Shown: piece after piece, positions 15,439-25,203 of the stretch
Numbering within the stretch: position 1 is the first letter of the stretch
How the letters are laid out: every line of letters starts with the position of its first letter
NCBI GenBank assembly: GCA_031275285.1
Contig: JAISOY010000159.1
Coordinates: 1-64,000, forward strand
Source: Bacteroidales bacterium
GTDB lineage: Bacteria; Bacteroidota; Bacteroidia; Bacteroidales; UBA4181
DNA: 64,000 nucleotides
Direction of reading: 5' to 3'
Notes under the pieces: generated by a model
Told to the model about the DNA's origin: nothing
Seen by the model: only the letters and a program-made list of their open reading frames with translations
Database searches by the model: none
Made by a program: the position numbers and the translations under genes

Positions 15439-17784
15439 ATGAAAAGAATAAAAATTATCTACATTGTTTTATTTATCTACATGTTAGGAATAGGAATTTC
15501 TGCTTGTCATCAAACCGGATCTACTATGGCTAAAATATCTACTCAGGAGGATATTCAACTACCTGAAGGGAAAGCACCGGAGCCGGAACCTATTCCTCAT
15601 TTTCCGGATAAGTTGCATGCTTTTGTATGGAGAAATTGGAATCTTGTAGATTTGGAAAAGATGGCACAAGTACTAAAAACCTCACCTTCAAAAGTAAAAA
15701 AACTGGCAGGCTCAATGGGTTTGCCGGCTTACCAAAAGCCAAAATGGACGACTGAACAAATCTATATTACCCTGATCAGGCGTAATTGGCATCTTTTACC
15801 TTACGAACAATTATTGGAATTAGTTGAGATGACACCTGAACGATTGAATTTTTCGCTCAGGGAAGATGATTTCCTATGGGTAAAGTTAGGAAACCTAAAA
15901 CCCAAATGTCAACCGTTGATCTATGAAAATCCATCTAAAGAGTCAAAAAAACGAGCCAAAGAGATCAGTAAAGTCCTAAAAGGACAAATCGGTAAAAAGC
16001 AGTTAAATGCTGCGGTAGAACCACGTTTTGCTTTTATCGATGAAATAAAGAAAACCGATGGGATTCCACGGGAAAAAATAGTTTCTGATAAGGAAAAAGG
16101 ATCTTTACGGTTTATCTATTCTTACTTTGCTTTATTTGGAGACCCTTTATTCAGTGACGAAGATATTTTTGCCGAAGGGTTATTAGAAAAATTATCAGCA
16201 TTAGGGGTTAATGGAGTATGGTTGCATGTTTTGCTTCGCGACCTGGCCCCTGGAGGAAATGCCTTTCCCGAATTTGGTGCAGGACATGAAAAGCGGCTGG
16301 AGAATCTTCGCAAAACAGTAGATCTGGCACAAAAATACGGGATCGATATTTATCTGTACTTAAATGAACCCAGGGCTTTACCTGCATCTTTTTTTAATAA
16401 CCCTGATATTCCCGGTAGAGAATCGACAAAAGGAGTCCGCGAAGGTGAATATCATGCATTATGTACCTCTAATGATGATGTCCGGAATTGGATAAAAGAT
16501 GCTTTGACTTACATTTTTACACAAGTTCCGGAACTTGGAGGCGTATTCACGATCAGCGGCTCGGAAAACCTTACTTTCTGCAATTCGCATGGGGGATGGC
16601 AGCAATGTCCGTGCTGTAAAGAAAAATCCGGAGCGGAAGTGACTGCCGATGCCAATGCGCTCATTGCAGAGGGCGTACATCGTGCATCGCCTGATGCAAA
16701 GGTGATTATATGGGATTGGGGATGGAACAGGCACGGAATAGCAACAGACGTAATTGAAAAACTCCCTTCTGACGTATGGTTGATGTCGGTAAGTGAATGG
16801 GCATTACCTATAGAAAGAGGCGGAATAGAAAGTAAAATAGGCGAATACTCAATATCTGCAGTAGGGCCGGGTCCCCGGGCGAAAGAGCATTGGCGTGCTG
16901 CAAAAGAAAAAGGAATAAAGACAGCTGCAAAAGTGCAGTTCAATTGTACCTGGGAAATAGCTGCCGTACCATTTGTACCGGTGATGGATCTGATTGCTGA
17001 ACATTGCAGTAACCTTGCCGAAAGTGGTGTTGACGGATACCTGCTCAGCTGGACGTTAGGAGGGTATCCATCTCCTAACCTCGAAATACCTCAATATTTC
17101 GATCGCACGCCTACGCCCTCAACGGAACAGGTATTGGATAAACTGGCGATAAAACGTTATGGAAATAAAGGCGCTCCGTATGCACGGAATGCATGGAGCG
17201 CTATGAGTAATGCTTATCGGGAATACCCTTATTCGGGAGCAGTTGTTTACTTTTCTCCGGTACAGATAGGCCCGGCAAACTTACTTAGGCCTGAAGCAAC
17301 CGGATATAGTGCGACCATGTCGGGAATTCCTTATGATGATCTGACAAAATGGCGAAGTATATATCCTGCTGAAATATTTGCCCGGCAATTTGAAAAAATG
17401 GCTAAAGGATTTTCTGAAGCTATTCCTTTATTGAAACAGGCTGTAGATATGGCTGATAAGGAGTATATAGCAAGTGTGGAAGACGAATTGCGTTTTGCCA
17501 AAGTAGTATGCATCCACTTTGAAAGCGTAGCCAACCAGGTGCGTTATATATTATTACGGGACCAATATCTCGCACCGGAAATTCAACCGGAAAAGAGAAA
17601 AGAAGTTGCACAACAGATGAAGCCTCTGATAGAGCGTGAAATGTCCCTGGCAAACGAACTGTATCTTTTAACATTGGAAGATTCCCGGATCGGATTTGAA
17701 TCGGCCAATCAATATTTTTATGTACCCAATGATCTGCTGGAGAAGATAATCAGCTGCCAACAAATACTTGATCAGTTAGAGTGA
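15439..17784 (+). CDS. Lipoprotein with glycoside-hydrolase-like TIM barrel and N-terminal HTH-like repeats
   Basis: The product is ~781 aa from the ATG at 15439; an upstream in-frame start at 15379 would overlap the predicted promoter. A lipoprotein signal ends at Cys23 (GISACHQ). Residues ~50-165 hold two related modules with an RNW-L core (HAFVWRNWNLVDLEKM..., TLIRRNWHLLPYEQL...), each looking like a helix-turn-helix. The remainder resembles a GH20/GH163-type barrel: YLYLNEPRA, TISGSENLTFC with a candidate acid Glu, a CPCC cluster, and WDWGWNRHG. Catalysis and substrate are unproven. It is outer-membrane or periplasm anchored. It is the first plus-strand gene after the divergent regulator, so it is likely a regulated enzyme of the island. 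Confidence 0.72.
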   Translation: MKRIKIIYIVLFIYMLGIGISACHQTGSTMAKISTQEDIQLPEGKAPEPEPIPHFPDKLHAFVWRNWNLVDLEKMAQVLKTSPSKVKKLAGSMGLPAYQKPKWTTEQIYITLIRRNWHLLPYEQLLELVEMTPERLNFSLREDDFLWVKLGNLKPKCQPLIYENPSKESKKRAKEISKVLKGQIGKKQLNAAVEPRFAFIDEIKKTDGIPREKIVSDKEKGSLRFIYSYFALFGDPLFSDEDIFAEGLLEKLSALGVNGVWLHVLLRDLAPGGNAFPEFGAGHEKRLENLRKTVDLAQKYGIDIYLYLNEPRALPASFFNNPDIPGRESTKGVREGEYHALCTSNDDVRNWIKDALTYIFTQVPELGGVFTISGSENLTFCNSHGGWQQCPCCKEKSGAEVTADANALIAEGVHRASPDAKVIIWDWGWNRHGIATDVIEKLPSDVWLMSVSEWALPIERGGIESKIGEYSISAVGPGPRAKEHWRAAKEKGIKTAAKVQFNCTWEIAAVPFVPVMDLIAEHCSNLAESGVDGYLLSWTLGGYPSPNLEIPQYFDRTPTPSTEQVLDKLAIKRYGNKGAPYARNAWSAMSNAYREYPYSGAVVYFSPVQIGPANLLRPEATGYSATMSGIPYDDLTKWRSIYPAEIFARQFEKMAKGFSEAIPLLKQAVDMADKEYIASVEDELRFAKVVCIHFESVANQVRYILLRDQYLAPEIQPEKRKEVAQQMKPLIEREMSLANELYLLTLEDSRIGFESANQYFYVPNDLLEKIISCQQILDQLE

Positions 17785-17894
17785 GTCAGGACAAAAAGTA
17801 ATATTATCTTTAAAAAATATTTCTTACGTTGAACAATAATTGAATGTAAATTGTTAAGTATGATTTATACCTAATAACAATAATGAAAAACAAC

Positions 17895-17923
17895 GTTTTT
17901 TGAGGATTTAATTTCGCAAATTA
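17895..17923 (+). promoter_or_regulatory. Operator-like site B and promoter for the SusC operon
   Basis: TTTTTTGAGGAT, TTA, ATTTCG, CAAATTA. A TTATTTTG (17949-17956), one mismatch from TAnnTTTG, begins exactly 47 bp after GAGGAT, the same geometry as site C at 38315. No TTTG lies at -33, as expected for an activator-dependent promoter. The remaining 17785-18477 interval contains no ORF I would support, so the SusC mRNA would carry a leader of ~500 nt. Confidence 0.6.
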
Positions 17924-18477
17924 TCCACAAGGAAAAAAATTGTTAGTGTTATTTTGTATATGATAGGAATCTTTCCAAATCAACCTATCTGTGATATCTA
18001 AAGTTTTATGATCTGATCAGGTGCTCCTGTAAAGACAATATCTTGTAATTGAGTTTGATAAATTATAATCTTATTTGCCTATGATAAAAAAGAAACGGTA
18101 AGTGCGGCCACACCCACCGTTATAAACTTTACTGTCGATTATATTAAATAATCGCATTAATTAGAATGACAAAAATATGATAATAAACCGTTGTAAAAAA
18201 CTATTTATCAATAAAAAGGAAATATTTTTTTGATATCTACCGCCTTCTTCTTTGTAAGCATCTGTATTCTTAATCTTTGATGTGAGGACTCGACAATAAG
18301 ATGTCTGAACATATTTGAATAACCGGTGGAAATAATACCCTCATGCCCGTGATATTAATTGCCGGTAAGGAGGATATGGTGACCTGTCTGTTAAATCAAC
18401 AACGAATTTCAGCCCTTTTTGGCAAAAGAATGAGAGGCCATAAATTGTTTCGAGAATTAACTAAAAATTAAAAAAAC

Positions 18478-21400
18478 ATGATCAATAAATGTGTAAAAAA
18501 GATGTTCGTTTATGATCGTCCCTTGATCTGGAAAATCATCATTATTTCTCTGTCTATTTTATTATTACCTAATCCATCTTTTTCAAACGAGGTGGAAAAC
18601 AATAAAGATTCAGAAGGAAAAGCATTGATAGCTGTTGCACAGTCTTCCATCAGGATTTCCGGAAGAGTTGTGGATAAAGATGGTTTCCCGATACCCGGAG
18701 TTGCAATCAATGTGAAAGGAAAACCGGAGATCGGTACGGTAACGGAGCAGGATGGTAAATATGCGATTACTTGTAATCCGGACGATATGCTGGTATTTTC
18801 TTTTATGGGTTTTAAAACCATGGAACAGGCAGCCAATGAGATTGATAAGGTAACACTGACCATGGAAGAAGATGCCCTTGAAATGGATGAAGTAGTGGTG
18901 GTCGCTTTCGGCAAACAGAAAAAAGAAAGTGTGGTGAGTTCCATCACAACCATTAGTCCTCAGGATCTGAGAATTCCTTCCAGCAACTTAACTACAGCTT
19001 TTGCCGGACAGATTGCCGGGGTAATCGCTTATCAACGTTCCGGAGAACCCGGTCTGGATGATGCGGAATATTTTATACGGGGAATCACGACCTTTAGTTC
19101 GGAAGGTAAAAAAGACCCATTGATCCTGATCGACGGAATTGAAATGGAATCTACCGATTTAGCAAGAATCAATCCTGATGACATTGCCTCTTTCTCCGTA
19201 TTGAAAGATGCCAGTTCTGCGGCATTATATGGCGCCCGTGGCGCCAACGGGGTAATTTTGGTCACTACCAAAGAAGGAGTCAGTGAGAAACTGAATATCA
19301 ATATCCGTGCGGAATTATCCACCTCTGCCAATTCGGAACTGGTGGAACTGGCCGATCCGATCACCTATATGAGGCTTCATAATGAAGCGGTCAGGACCCG
19401 GGATCCTTTGACGATGCGACCTTATTCATCGGAAAAAATATACAATACGCAGTTAGGCAATGATCCTATAAACTATCCTTCTGTGGATTGGTATAACTAT
19501 CTACTCAAAAAAAGGACGTTCAATCAACGGGTTAACGCTAATATTTCCGGAGGCGGAAAAGCTGTTCAGTACTATATAGCAGCAGGATTACAACATGATA
19601 CGGGTATATTTAAGGAAAGCAAGGAAAATCAAATTGATAATAACATTGATGTCCTTCGTTTTCAGCTGCGTACCAATGTAACCATTAAAATTACTCCCAG
19701 GACCACTGCCAGAGTACGGGCTTACGGTTCGTTTGACGATTCTCAGGGGCCAAAAGACGGAGGAAAAGATGCTTTCAACAAAGTCCGTAATGCCACTCCG
19801 GTACAATTTTTACCGGCTTATCCTAAAGATACAGCCAATGAGTTCACCGAATGGATCCTTTTCGGGATGGCTGGCGATGGAGTATATTCTAATCCTTACG
19901 CTCAGATCATCAGTTCTTATAAGGAGGAAAAAAAATCCATGATGTTTTCTCAGTTGGAATTGGAGCATTCCTTTGACGGTCCGCTAAAAGGACTGTTTGT
20001 ACAGGGGATTTACAACATCAAACGAAACTCCGAATATGACCTTAACAGATCCTACCGTCCTTTTTACTATACGCCTGTCGCCACGGCAGATGGTTCCTAT
20101 CTTTTGTATTGTTATAATCCGGACACCGGAACCAACTATCTGGATTATAATTTCGGGAACAGAAGAATCTCATCCTCCATGTATGGGGAATTCCGGATCG
20201 GATATAATAAGGTATTTAATGAAAAACATGATCTGAACCTCTTGTTGTTGGGTGCAATACGAAGCGAAACAGATACCAAGGTCACCACTCTTCAGGAGTC
20301 ACTCCCCAAAAGAAATATTAACTCCGCCGGAAGAGTCACTTATGGATATGATTCAAGATATTTTATCGAAGCTAATTTTGGTTATAATGGTTCCGAACGT
20401 TTCTCCAAGAGCAAGCGCTTCGGTTTTTTCCCTTCCATCGGCGCCGGGTGGATGGTTTCCAATGAAGTATTTATGGAAGGCCTGAAAAAAGTAATACCGA
20501 GGTTGAAACTGAAAGCTACTTACGGGCTGGTAGGAAATGATGCCATCGGCGATAAAAAGGACCGTTTTTTCTTCCAATCACAGATTGAGATGAACAATAG
20601 CGGCATGGGTTATGTATTTGGAACAGAGAGGGGATATGCCAAATCAGGCATTTTGATCAAGAGATATGCTAATGATCAGATTTCATGGGAGATAGCAAAA
20701 AAGACAAACTTTGGTATCGAACTAACCTTATTCAACGATCTGGAGATACTGGCGGATTATTTTATGGAAAAACGGGAAAATATCCTGCAGACAAGAACAG
20801 ATATTCCCACTACCATGGGACTGGTAACCATACCACAGGCCAATGTGGGAATTGCCAAGGGATCCGGTTTCGAAGCGGAAGTAAAATACAGGAAACATTT
20901 CAATCCCGATGTCTTTTTGATTATCAACGGAAATTTCACTTATGCTTCCAGCAAATACAAAGAGTTTGAAGAACCGGATCACACGGACGCACCCTGGAAA
21001 TCCCATATCGGAAAAAAGTTATCACAGCAATACGGATATATTGCAGAAAGGCTATTTATCGATGAGGCAGAAGTAGCGAATGCACCCGTGCAAACCTTTG
21101 GCTCATACGGAGCGGGAGATATCAAATATAAAGACATCAACAATGACGGACAGATCAATTCGGATGATATGGTGCCTATCGGATACCCGACTACACCTGA
21201 GATTATCTATGGAGCCGGATTTTCTATGGGTTTTCATGGTTTCGATTTGTCCTGTTTTTTCCAGGGTTCTGCCAGATCGTCTTTTTTCATCGAGCCCGAT
21301 AAGATCACTCCTTTTATCAATAACGGACAGAGAGGTTTATTGCAATATATTGCAGATGATCACTGGTCGGAGACTAACCGTAACTTATATGCTTTCTGGC

Positions 21401-21678
21401 CGAGACTTTCCGAATACGAGATTAAAAACAACAGCCAGAAAAGTACCTGGTGGTTGCAGGACGGTATATTCCTGCGCTTGAAAAATGCCGAATTCGGATA
21501 TACCCTACCCGAAAAAATATCTCAAAAAATAGGTATGAAAATGCTCCGGGTATACCTGAGCGGTTCCAACCTCTTGGTATGGTCGAAATTTAAAATGTGG
21601 GATCCCGAAATGGCCGGGAATGGCTTAGGATATCCCGTACAAAGAGTGTTTAATCTCGGTGTAAATATTAACTTCTAA
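18478..21678 (+). CDS. SusC-like TonB-dependent outer-membrane transporter
   Basis: The product is 1066 aa, a normal length for the family. An N-terminal signal segment is followed by a carboxypeptidase-regulatory-like domain (ISGRVVDKDGFPIPGVAINVKG, about residues 58-135). The TonB box region (EMDEVVVVAFGKQKKESV), a plug domain with the SusC hallmark LKDASSAALYGARGANGVILV, and a beta-barrel ending in VNINF follow. It imports oligosaccharides across the outer membrane with energy from TonB and pairs with the SusD lipoprotein encoded directly downstream (ATG follows the TAA without a gap). Regulation by the upstream site B is inferred. Confidence 0.97.
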   Translation: MINKCVKKMFVYDRPLIWKIIIISLSILLLPNPSFSNEVENNKDSEGKALIAVAQSSIRISGRVVDKDGFPIPGVAINVKGKPEIGTVTEQDGKYAITCNPDDMLVFSFMGFKTMEQAANEIDKVTLTMEEDALEMDEVVVVAFGKQKKESVVSSITTISPQDLRIPSSNLTTAFAGQIAGVIAYQRSGEPGLDDAEYFIRGITTFSSEGKKDPLILIDGIEMESTDLARINPDDIASFSVLKDASSAALYGARGANGVILVTTKEGVSEKLNINIRAELSTSANSELVELADPITYMRLHNEAVRTRDPLTMRPYSSEKIYNTQLGNDPINYPSVDWYNYLLKKRTFNQRVNANISGGGKAVQYYIAAGLQHDTGIFKESKENQIDNNIDVLRFQLRTNVTIKITPRTTARVRAYGSFDDSQGPKDGGKDAFNKVRNATPVQFLPAYPKDTANEFTEWILFGMAGDGVYSNPYAQIISSYKEEKKSMMFSQLELEHSFDGPLKGLFVQGIYNIKRNSEYDLNRSYRPFYYTPVATADGSYLLYCYNPDTGTNYLDYNFGNRRISSSMYGEFRIGYNKVFNEKHDLNLLLLGAIRSETDTKVTTLQESLPKRNINSAGRVTYGYDSRYFIEANFGYNGSERFSKSKRFGFFPSIGAGWMVSNEVFMEGLKKVIPRLKLKATYGLVGNDAIGDKKDRFFFQSQIEMNNSGMGYVFGTERGYAKSGILIKRYANDQISWEIAKKTNFGIELTLFNDLEILADYFMEKRENILQTRTDIPTTMGLVTIPQANVGIAKGSGFEAEVKYRKHFNPDVFLIINGNFTYASSKYKEFEEPDHTDAPWKSHIGKKLSQQYGYIAERLFIDEAEVANAPVQTFGSYGAGDIKYKDINNDGQINSDDMVPIGYPTTPEIIYGAGFSMGFHGFDLSCFFQGSARSSFFIEPDKITPFINNGQRGLLQYIADDHWSETNRNLYAFWPRLSEYEIKNNSQKSTWWLQDGIFLRLKNAEFGYTLPEKISQKIGMKMLRVYLSGSNLLVWSKFKMWDPEMAGNGLGYPVQRVFNLGVNINF

Positions 21679-23661
21679 ATGAAAAAAAATATGAAATATT
21701 TAATTAGAAATATATGGATATTTTCCGTTATCATGAGTATCACGGCTTGTGATAAATTTCTGGATGTGATTCCGGATGATACTCCCACATTGGATCATGC
21801 CTTTTCGAACAGGGCAGCCATGGAAAAATTCCTGTTCTCCTGCTATTCTTATTTGCCGGATCCGACCAATCCTTACTACTATCCGGCTTATCTGGATAGT
21901 AATGATGAATTCTACCCGAGGGGAGGCGAATCCAACACTCATACGGTATCTACTCCTTCAATCATTATCCGGCGTGGAGAGCAAAATTCCAATGATCCGA
22001 TTCAGGATTACTGGATGGGTAAAAATGGTGGGAAAAGCATGTTTCAGGCGCTGCGTACCTGTAATATTTTTCTGGAAAATGCACATGCTCCTAAAGATAT
22101 AACGGAAACCGAAAGAAAAAGGTGGATTGCTGAGGTAAAATTCCTGAAAGCCTATTATCATTTTTTCCTGTTACAATTATACGGACCGATTCCCCTGATC
22201 AAGGATAATTTCGATATATCGGCCGATCCGGAAGATGTACTGGTCTTTCGCGAACCGGTAGACGAATGTATTGCTTATATCGAAGAACTCATTGATGAAG
22301 CTCTTCCCGACTTACCGGAAATTATTACCAATAATATCCAGGAAGACGGGAGGACTACCCAACCCATAGCACTGGCAGTAAAAGCCAAGGCATTGATCTG
22401 GGGAGCCAGTCCTCTATTCAACGGAAATCCGGATTATGCCGGATGGGTCGATTCACGGGGGAAACAACTGATATCTTCCACGTATAGTAAGGAGAAATGG
22501 GAAAATGCCGCCACTGCTTTAAGATATGCTATCGGAGTTTGTCATCAGTCAGGACATGAACTATATATGTATAGTAAATTAACCGGAAGCCAGCATAATA
22601 TGCATGATAGTGTCGTTGTATTGATGAGTGTACGGAAAGCGGTTACCGAAAGATGGAATAAGGGGATTATCTGGTCTAGCATGGAATCATTCGGAATAAA
22701 ACGGAATAGCGACGATAATAGTAAATTTCTGATACCGACTTATCCTGATATGAGCAATTTTCAACGGATACTATACCCGGCTATAACTGATGACAGGGAT
22801 CCTACATCATACTGTTTTGCTTCTTTCAATATGGCCGAATTGTTTTACAGTAAAAACGGAATACCTATCGATGAAGATCCGGATTGGGATTATGCGAACA
22901 GATATAAGCCGAAACAGGCAGGAAATGATCACAAATTTTATATCGCTTCAGGGGAGAAAACAGCGTCGCTCAATTTTAACCGTGAACCCCGTTTTTATGC
23001 CAATCTGGGGTTCGACAGGGGTTATTTCGAACTGGAAAAAACGGCAGTGAACTATGGCGCGTCATTTACCCCTTGTCTAAAACTGAGAGGCGGTAGTGAG
23101 GCAGGAAGCAATAAAAACGAAACGGGTTATTATGTAAAGAAGTTAGTCGCCTTCGAAACAGCCAATAACCAAACAACCCAGACTTATTCCGGATATGATT
23201 ACCGTTTTCCTTTGATCCGGCTCGCGGATCTATACCTGTTATATGCCGAAGCATTGAATGAAATGTATGACACTCCCAATGATGAAGTATATGAATATAT
23301 TGATAAGGTAAGGGAGGTGACCGGATTGAAAGGAGTGGTGGATTCATGGAAAAATTCCCGCTATCCGAACCGTCCGTTTGATAAAGACGAAATGCGGAAA
23401 ATAATCCAACAGGAACGAATGATCGAACTGGCTTTTGAGGGTCAGCGTTTCTGGGATGTCCGACGTTGGAAACGGGCAGATGAATTCTGGACACAAACCC
23501 CTATAGGCTGGAACCAGCAAGGTAAAACAGTTGAAGAATATTATAATTTAGTGAATATAGGAGGGGTAACACGTAAATTCCTGTTTAAGGATTATTTATG
23601 GCCAATAAGGATTGGTGACCTACGGGTCAATAAAAACCTGGAGCAAACCTACGGATGGTAG
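21679..23661 (+). CDS. SusD/RagB-like surface glycan-binding lipoprotein
   Basis: The product is 660 aa. A lipoprotein signal ends at the Cys of ITACDKFLDV, the classic SusD start. N-terminal TPR-like helices (FLKAYYHFFLLQLYGPIPLIKD) and the C-terminal RagB signature (RLADLYLLYAEALNEM ... QQERMIELAFEGQRFWDVRRWK) are all present. It is longer than the typical 500-600 aa. It caps the SusC channel and captures substrate at the cell surface. It abuts SusC and is surely co-transcribed. The ~165 bp after it (23662-23828) are AT-rich without a terminator I can see. Confidence 0.97.
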   Translation: MKKNMKYLIRNIWIFSVIMSITACDKFLDVIPDDTPTLDHAFSNRAAMEKFLFSCYSYLPDPTNPYYYPAYLDSNDEFYPRGGESNTHTVSTPSIIIRRGEQNSNDPIQDYWMGKNGGKSMFQALRTCNIFLENAHAPKDITETERKRWIAEVKFLKAYYHFFLLQLYGPIPLIKDNFDISADPEDVLVFREPVDECIAYIEELIDEALPDLPEIITNNIQEDGRTTQPIALAVKAKALIWGASPLFNGNPDYAGWVDSRGKQLISSTYSKEKWENAATALRYAIGVCHQSGHELYMYSKLTGSQHNMHDSVVVLMSVRKAVTERWNKGIIWSSMESFGIKRNSDDNSKFLIPTYPDMSNFQRILYPAITDDRDPTSYCFASFNMAELFYSKNGIPIDEDPDWDYANRYKPKQAGNDHKFYIASGEKTASLNFNREPRFYANLGFDRGYFELEKTAVNYGASFTPCLKLRGGSEAGSNKNETGYYVKKLVAFETANNQTTQTYSGYDYRFPLIRLADLYLLYAEALNEMYDTPNDEVYEYIDKVREVTGLKGVVDSWKNSRYPNRPFDKDEMRKIIQQERMIELAFEGQRFWDVRRWKRADEFWTQTPIGWNQQGKTVEEYYNLVNIGGVTRKFLFKDYLWPIRIGDLRVNKNLEQTYGW

Positions 23662-23828
23662 TAAATAATTGAATTTCGATAAGTATGTCAATCCGATATA
23701 ATTATAAAAATTGCTGAAACAAAGCATAATAAGACAATATAAAATATACAGGCGATTAATGCCAGTTCTTTACAAGAATAATATTTATATAACGAACAGT
23801 AGATAATTAATTGATAAAATATTTAGAT

Positions 23829-25151
23829 ATGAAAAACCTGTATTTCTTAACTGTATTATTGATGGTCTGCTTGTTTTCCGCATGTAAAGATGATGAGAAA
23901 ACAGGGCTGAAACCGGGTATACTTACAGAATGTATCGTTACTTCCATCAACGGCGGAGCGCTTATTACCTACTCTATCCCGAGAGGTGTCGATGCGCTGT
24001 ATGTAATGGCCGAATACGAAAGGAACGGACAGATGTTTACGGAGCGGGCATCTGCGTATGAAAACTCTTTGAAAATCGAAGGCTTCAATACCATGAATCC
24101 CGTAAGAACCGCTTTGTATGTGGTTAACCGTGATAAATCCAAATCGGAACCTTTATTTGTAGAGTTCGAGCCTTTGGAGTCCCCTATAAGTCTGACATAC
24201 CAATCTATGACGCTCGAGACGGGTTTTGCCGGAATTATAGCTAAATGGGAAAACCGTGCAGAAATTGAACTGGGGTTCCGGTTGATGGTAGAAGAAGATG
24301 GAAAGTTAACAGATAAGGATATGTACTTTTCTACCCTTTCTTCCGGAGCACATGCTTTCCGGGGTTTTGACGAAGTGGAAGCTACATTTGCCGTATCCAT
24401 TGAGGATAAATGGGGTAATATTTCTGACACCATGTTCCTTACCACCATTCCCTACTTTGAAATGCAGATACCATCTGCCGACATTAAAGACAGGAGGGAT
24501 GGATCCGGACCATCAAAGAGCGGACTCATGTTTGATAAATTCAGGGCAAATTCTACCCTTACATTTAATAGGATGTTCAATGGAGTTACGGATGGAGACA
24601 TGGATAGCTGGACTACCGAACCAACGCCGGATTATAGCGAGATGTGTGCGTTTACTATTGATCTGGGCGCAGTATATAAACTCAGCCGGATGATCATGTG
24701 GCCGCGAAGAAGGTACAATAATCCCCAACATGTATATACCGTAAATAATGTGTTTACTTTCGAAATGTGGGGTTGTAAAACGTGGGATCACTCGAAGGTT
24801 TCAGCTGAAAATAAAGCATACTGGCTGGATGAATTTCAGGATTGGCAGACCTTTATCCCTTGGGATGGCTTTTCCCCGGAAACGGACATTCCTGAACATA
24901 CTTTCAAGGATGATTGGGTATACCTGGGGTATTATGAAGTTGAAAGGTTAGACTTGGCGGGAGCCACAGATGATGAAATATGGGCCAAAGGAGAAGAAGG
25001 GCATCATTTTGATATCATTGCGGAAGCTGATCCGGTACGATACATCCGTTTCTTTCCCAGGTCAACGAATCTGGGGAGCCCTGTACCCAAAGGAGAATTC
25101 CAAATAACAGAGTTGAGCTTTTTCGGTAATAACAATGTGCCGCAAGAATAA
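23829..25151 (+). CDS. Surface lipoprotein of the DUF4959/DUF5000/DUF5126 type
   Basis: The product is 440 aa from the ATG at 23829 (MKNLYFLTVLLMVCLFSACKDDE, lipobox Cys19); the frame opens at 23811. An N-terminal fibronectin-like segment (GGALITYSIPRGVDALYVMAEY) and a second Ig-like stretch precede a C-terminal discoidin-like domain (DWTTEPTPDYSEMCAFTIDLG-like block, RMIMWPRR, VRYIRFFPR). This architecture is common directly after SusC/SusD and is taken as an accessory surface glycan-binding protein. The domain names come from family memory. The ligand is unknown. Confidence 0.85.
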   Translation: MKNLYFLTVLLMVCLFSACKDDEKTGLKPGILTECIVTSINGGALITYSIPRGVDALYVMAEYERNGQMFTERASAYENSLKIEGFNTMNPVRTALYVVNRDKSKSEPLFVEFEPLESPISLTYQSMTLETGFAGIIAKWENRAEIELGFRLMVEEDGKLTDKDMYFSTLSSGAHAFRGFDEVEATFAVSIEDKWGNISDTMFLTTIPYFEMQIPSADIKDRRDGSGPSKSGLMFDKFRANSTLTFNRMFNGVTDGDMDSWTTEPTPDYSEMCAFTIDLGAVYKLSRMIMWPRRRYNNPQHVYTVNNVFTFEMWGCKTWDHSKVSAENKAYWLDEFQDWQTFIPWDGFSPETDIPEHTFKDDWVYLGYYEVERLDLAGATDDEIWAKGEEGHHFDIIAEADPVRYIRFFPRSTNLGSPVPKGEFQITELSFFGNNNVPQE

Positions 25152-25203
25152 ATAGAGTTGAAGGACACTCACGACATACTGAATATTTAATTAAGAAAAG
25201 TAT

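Noticed and set aside
15439-16000. Cytoplasmic transcription factor because of the HTH-like modules
   Set aside because: A clear lipoprotein signal with Cys23 and a fused enzyme-like barrel argue for an exported protein.
17785-18477. A riboswitch or small gene in the long SusC leader
   Set aside because: I could not identify a known riboswitch core or a convincing ORF; only the operator-like site and -7 box stand out.
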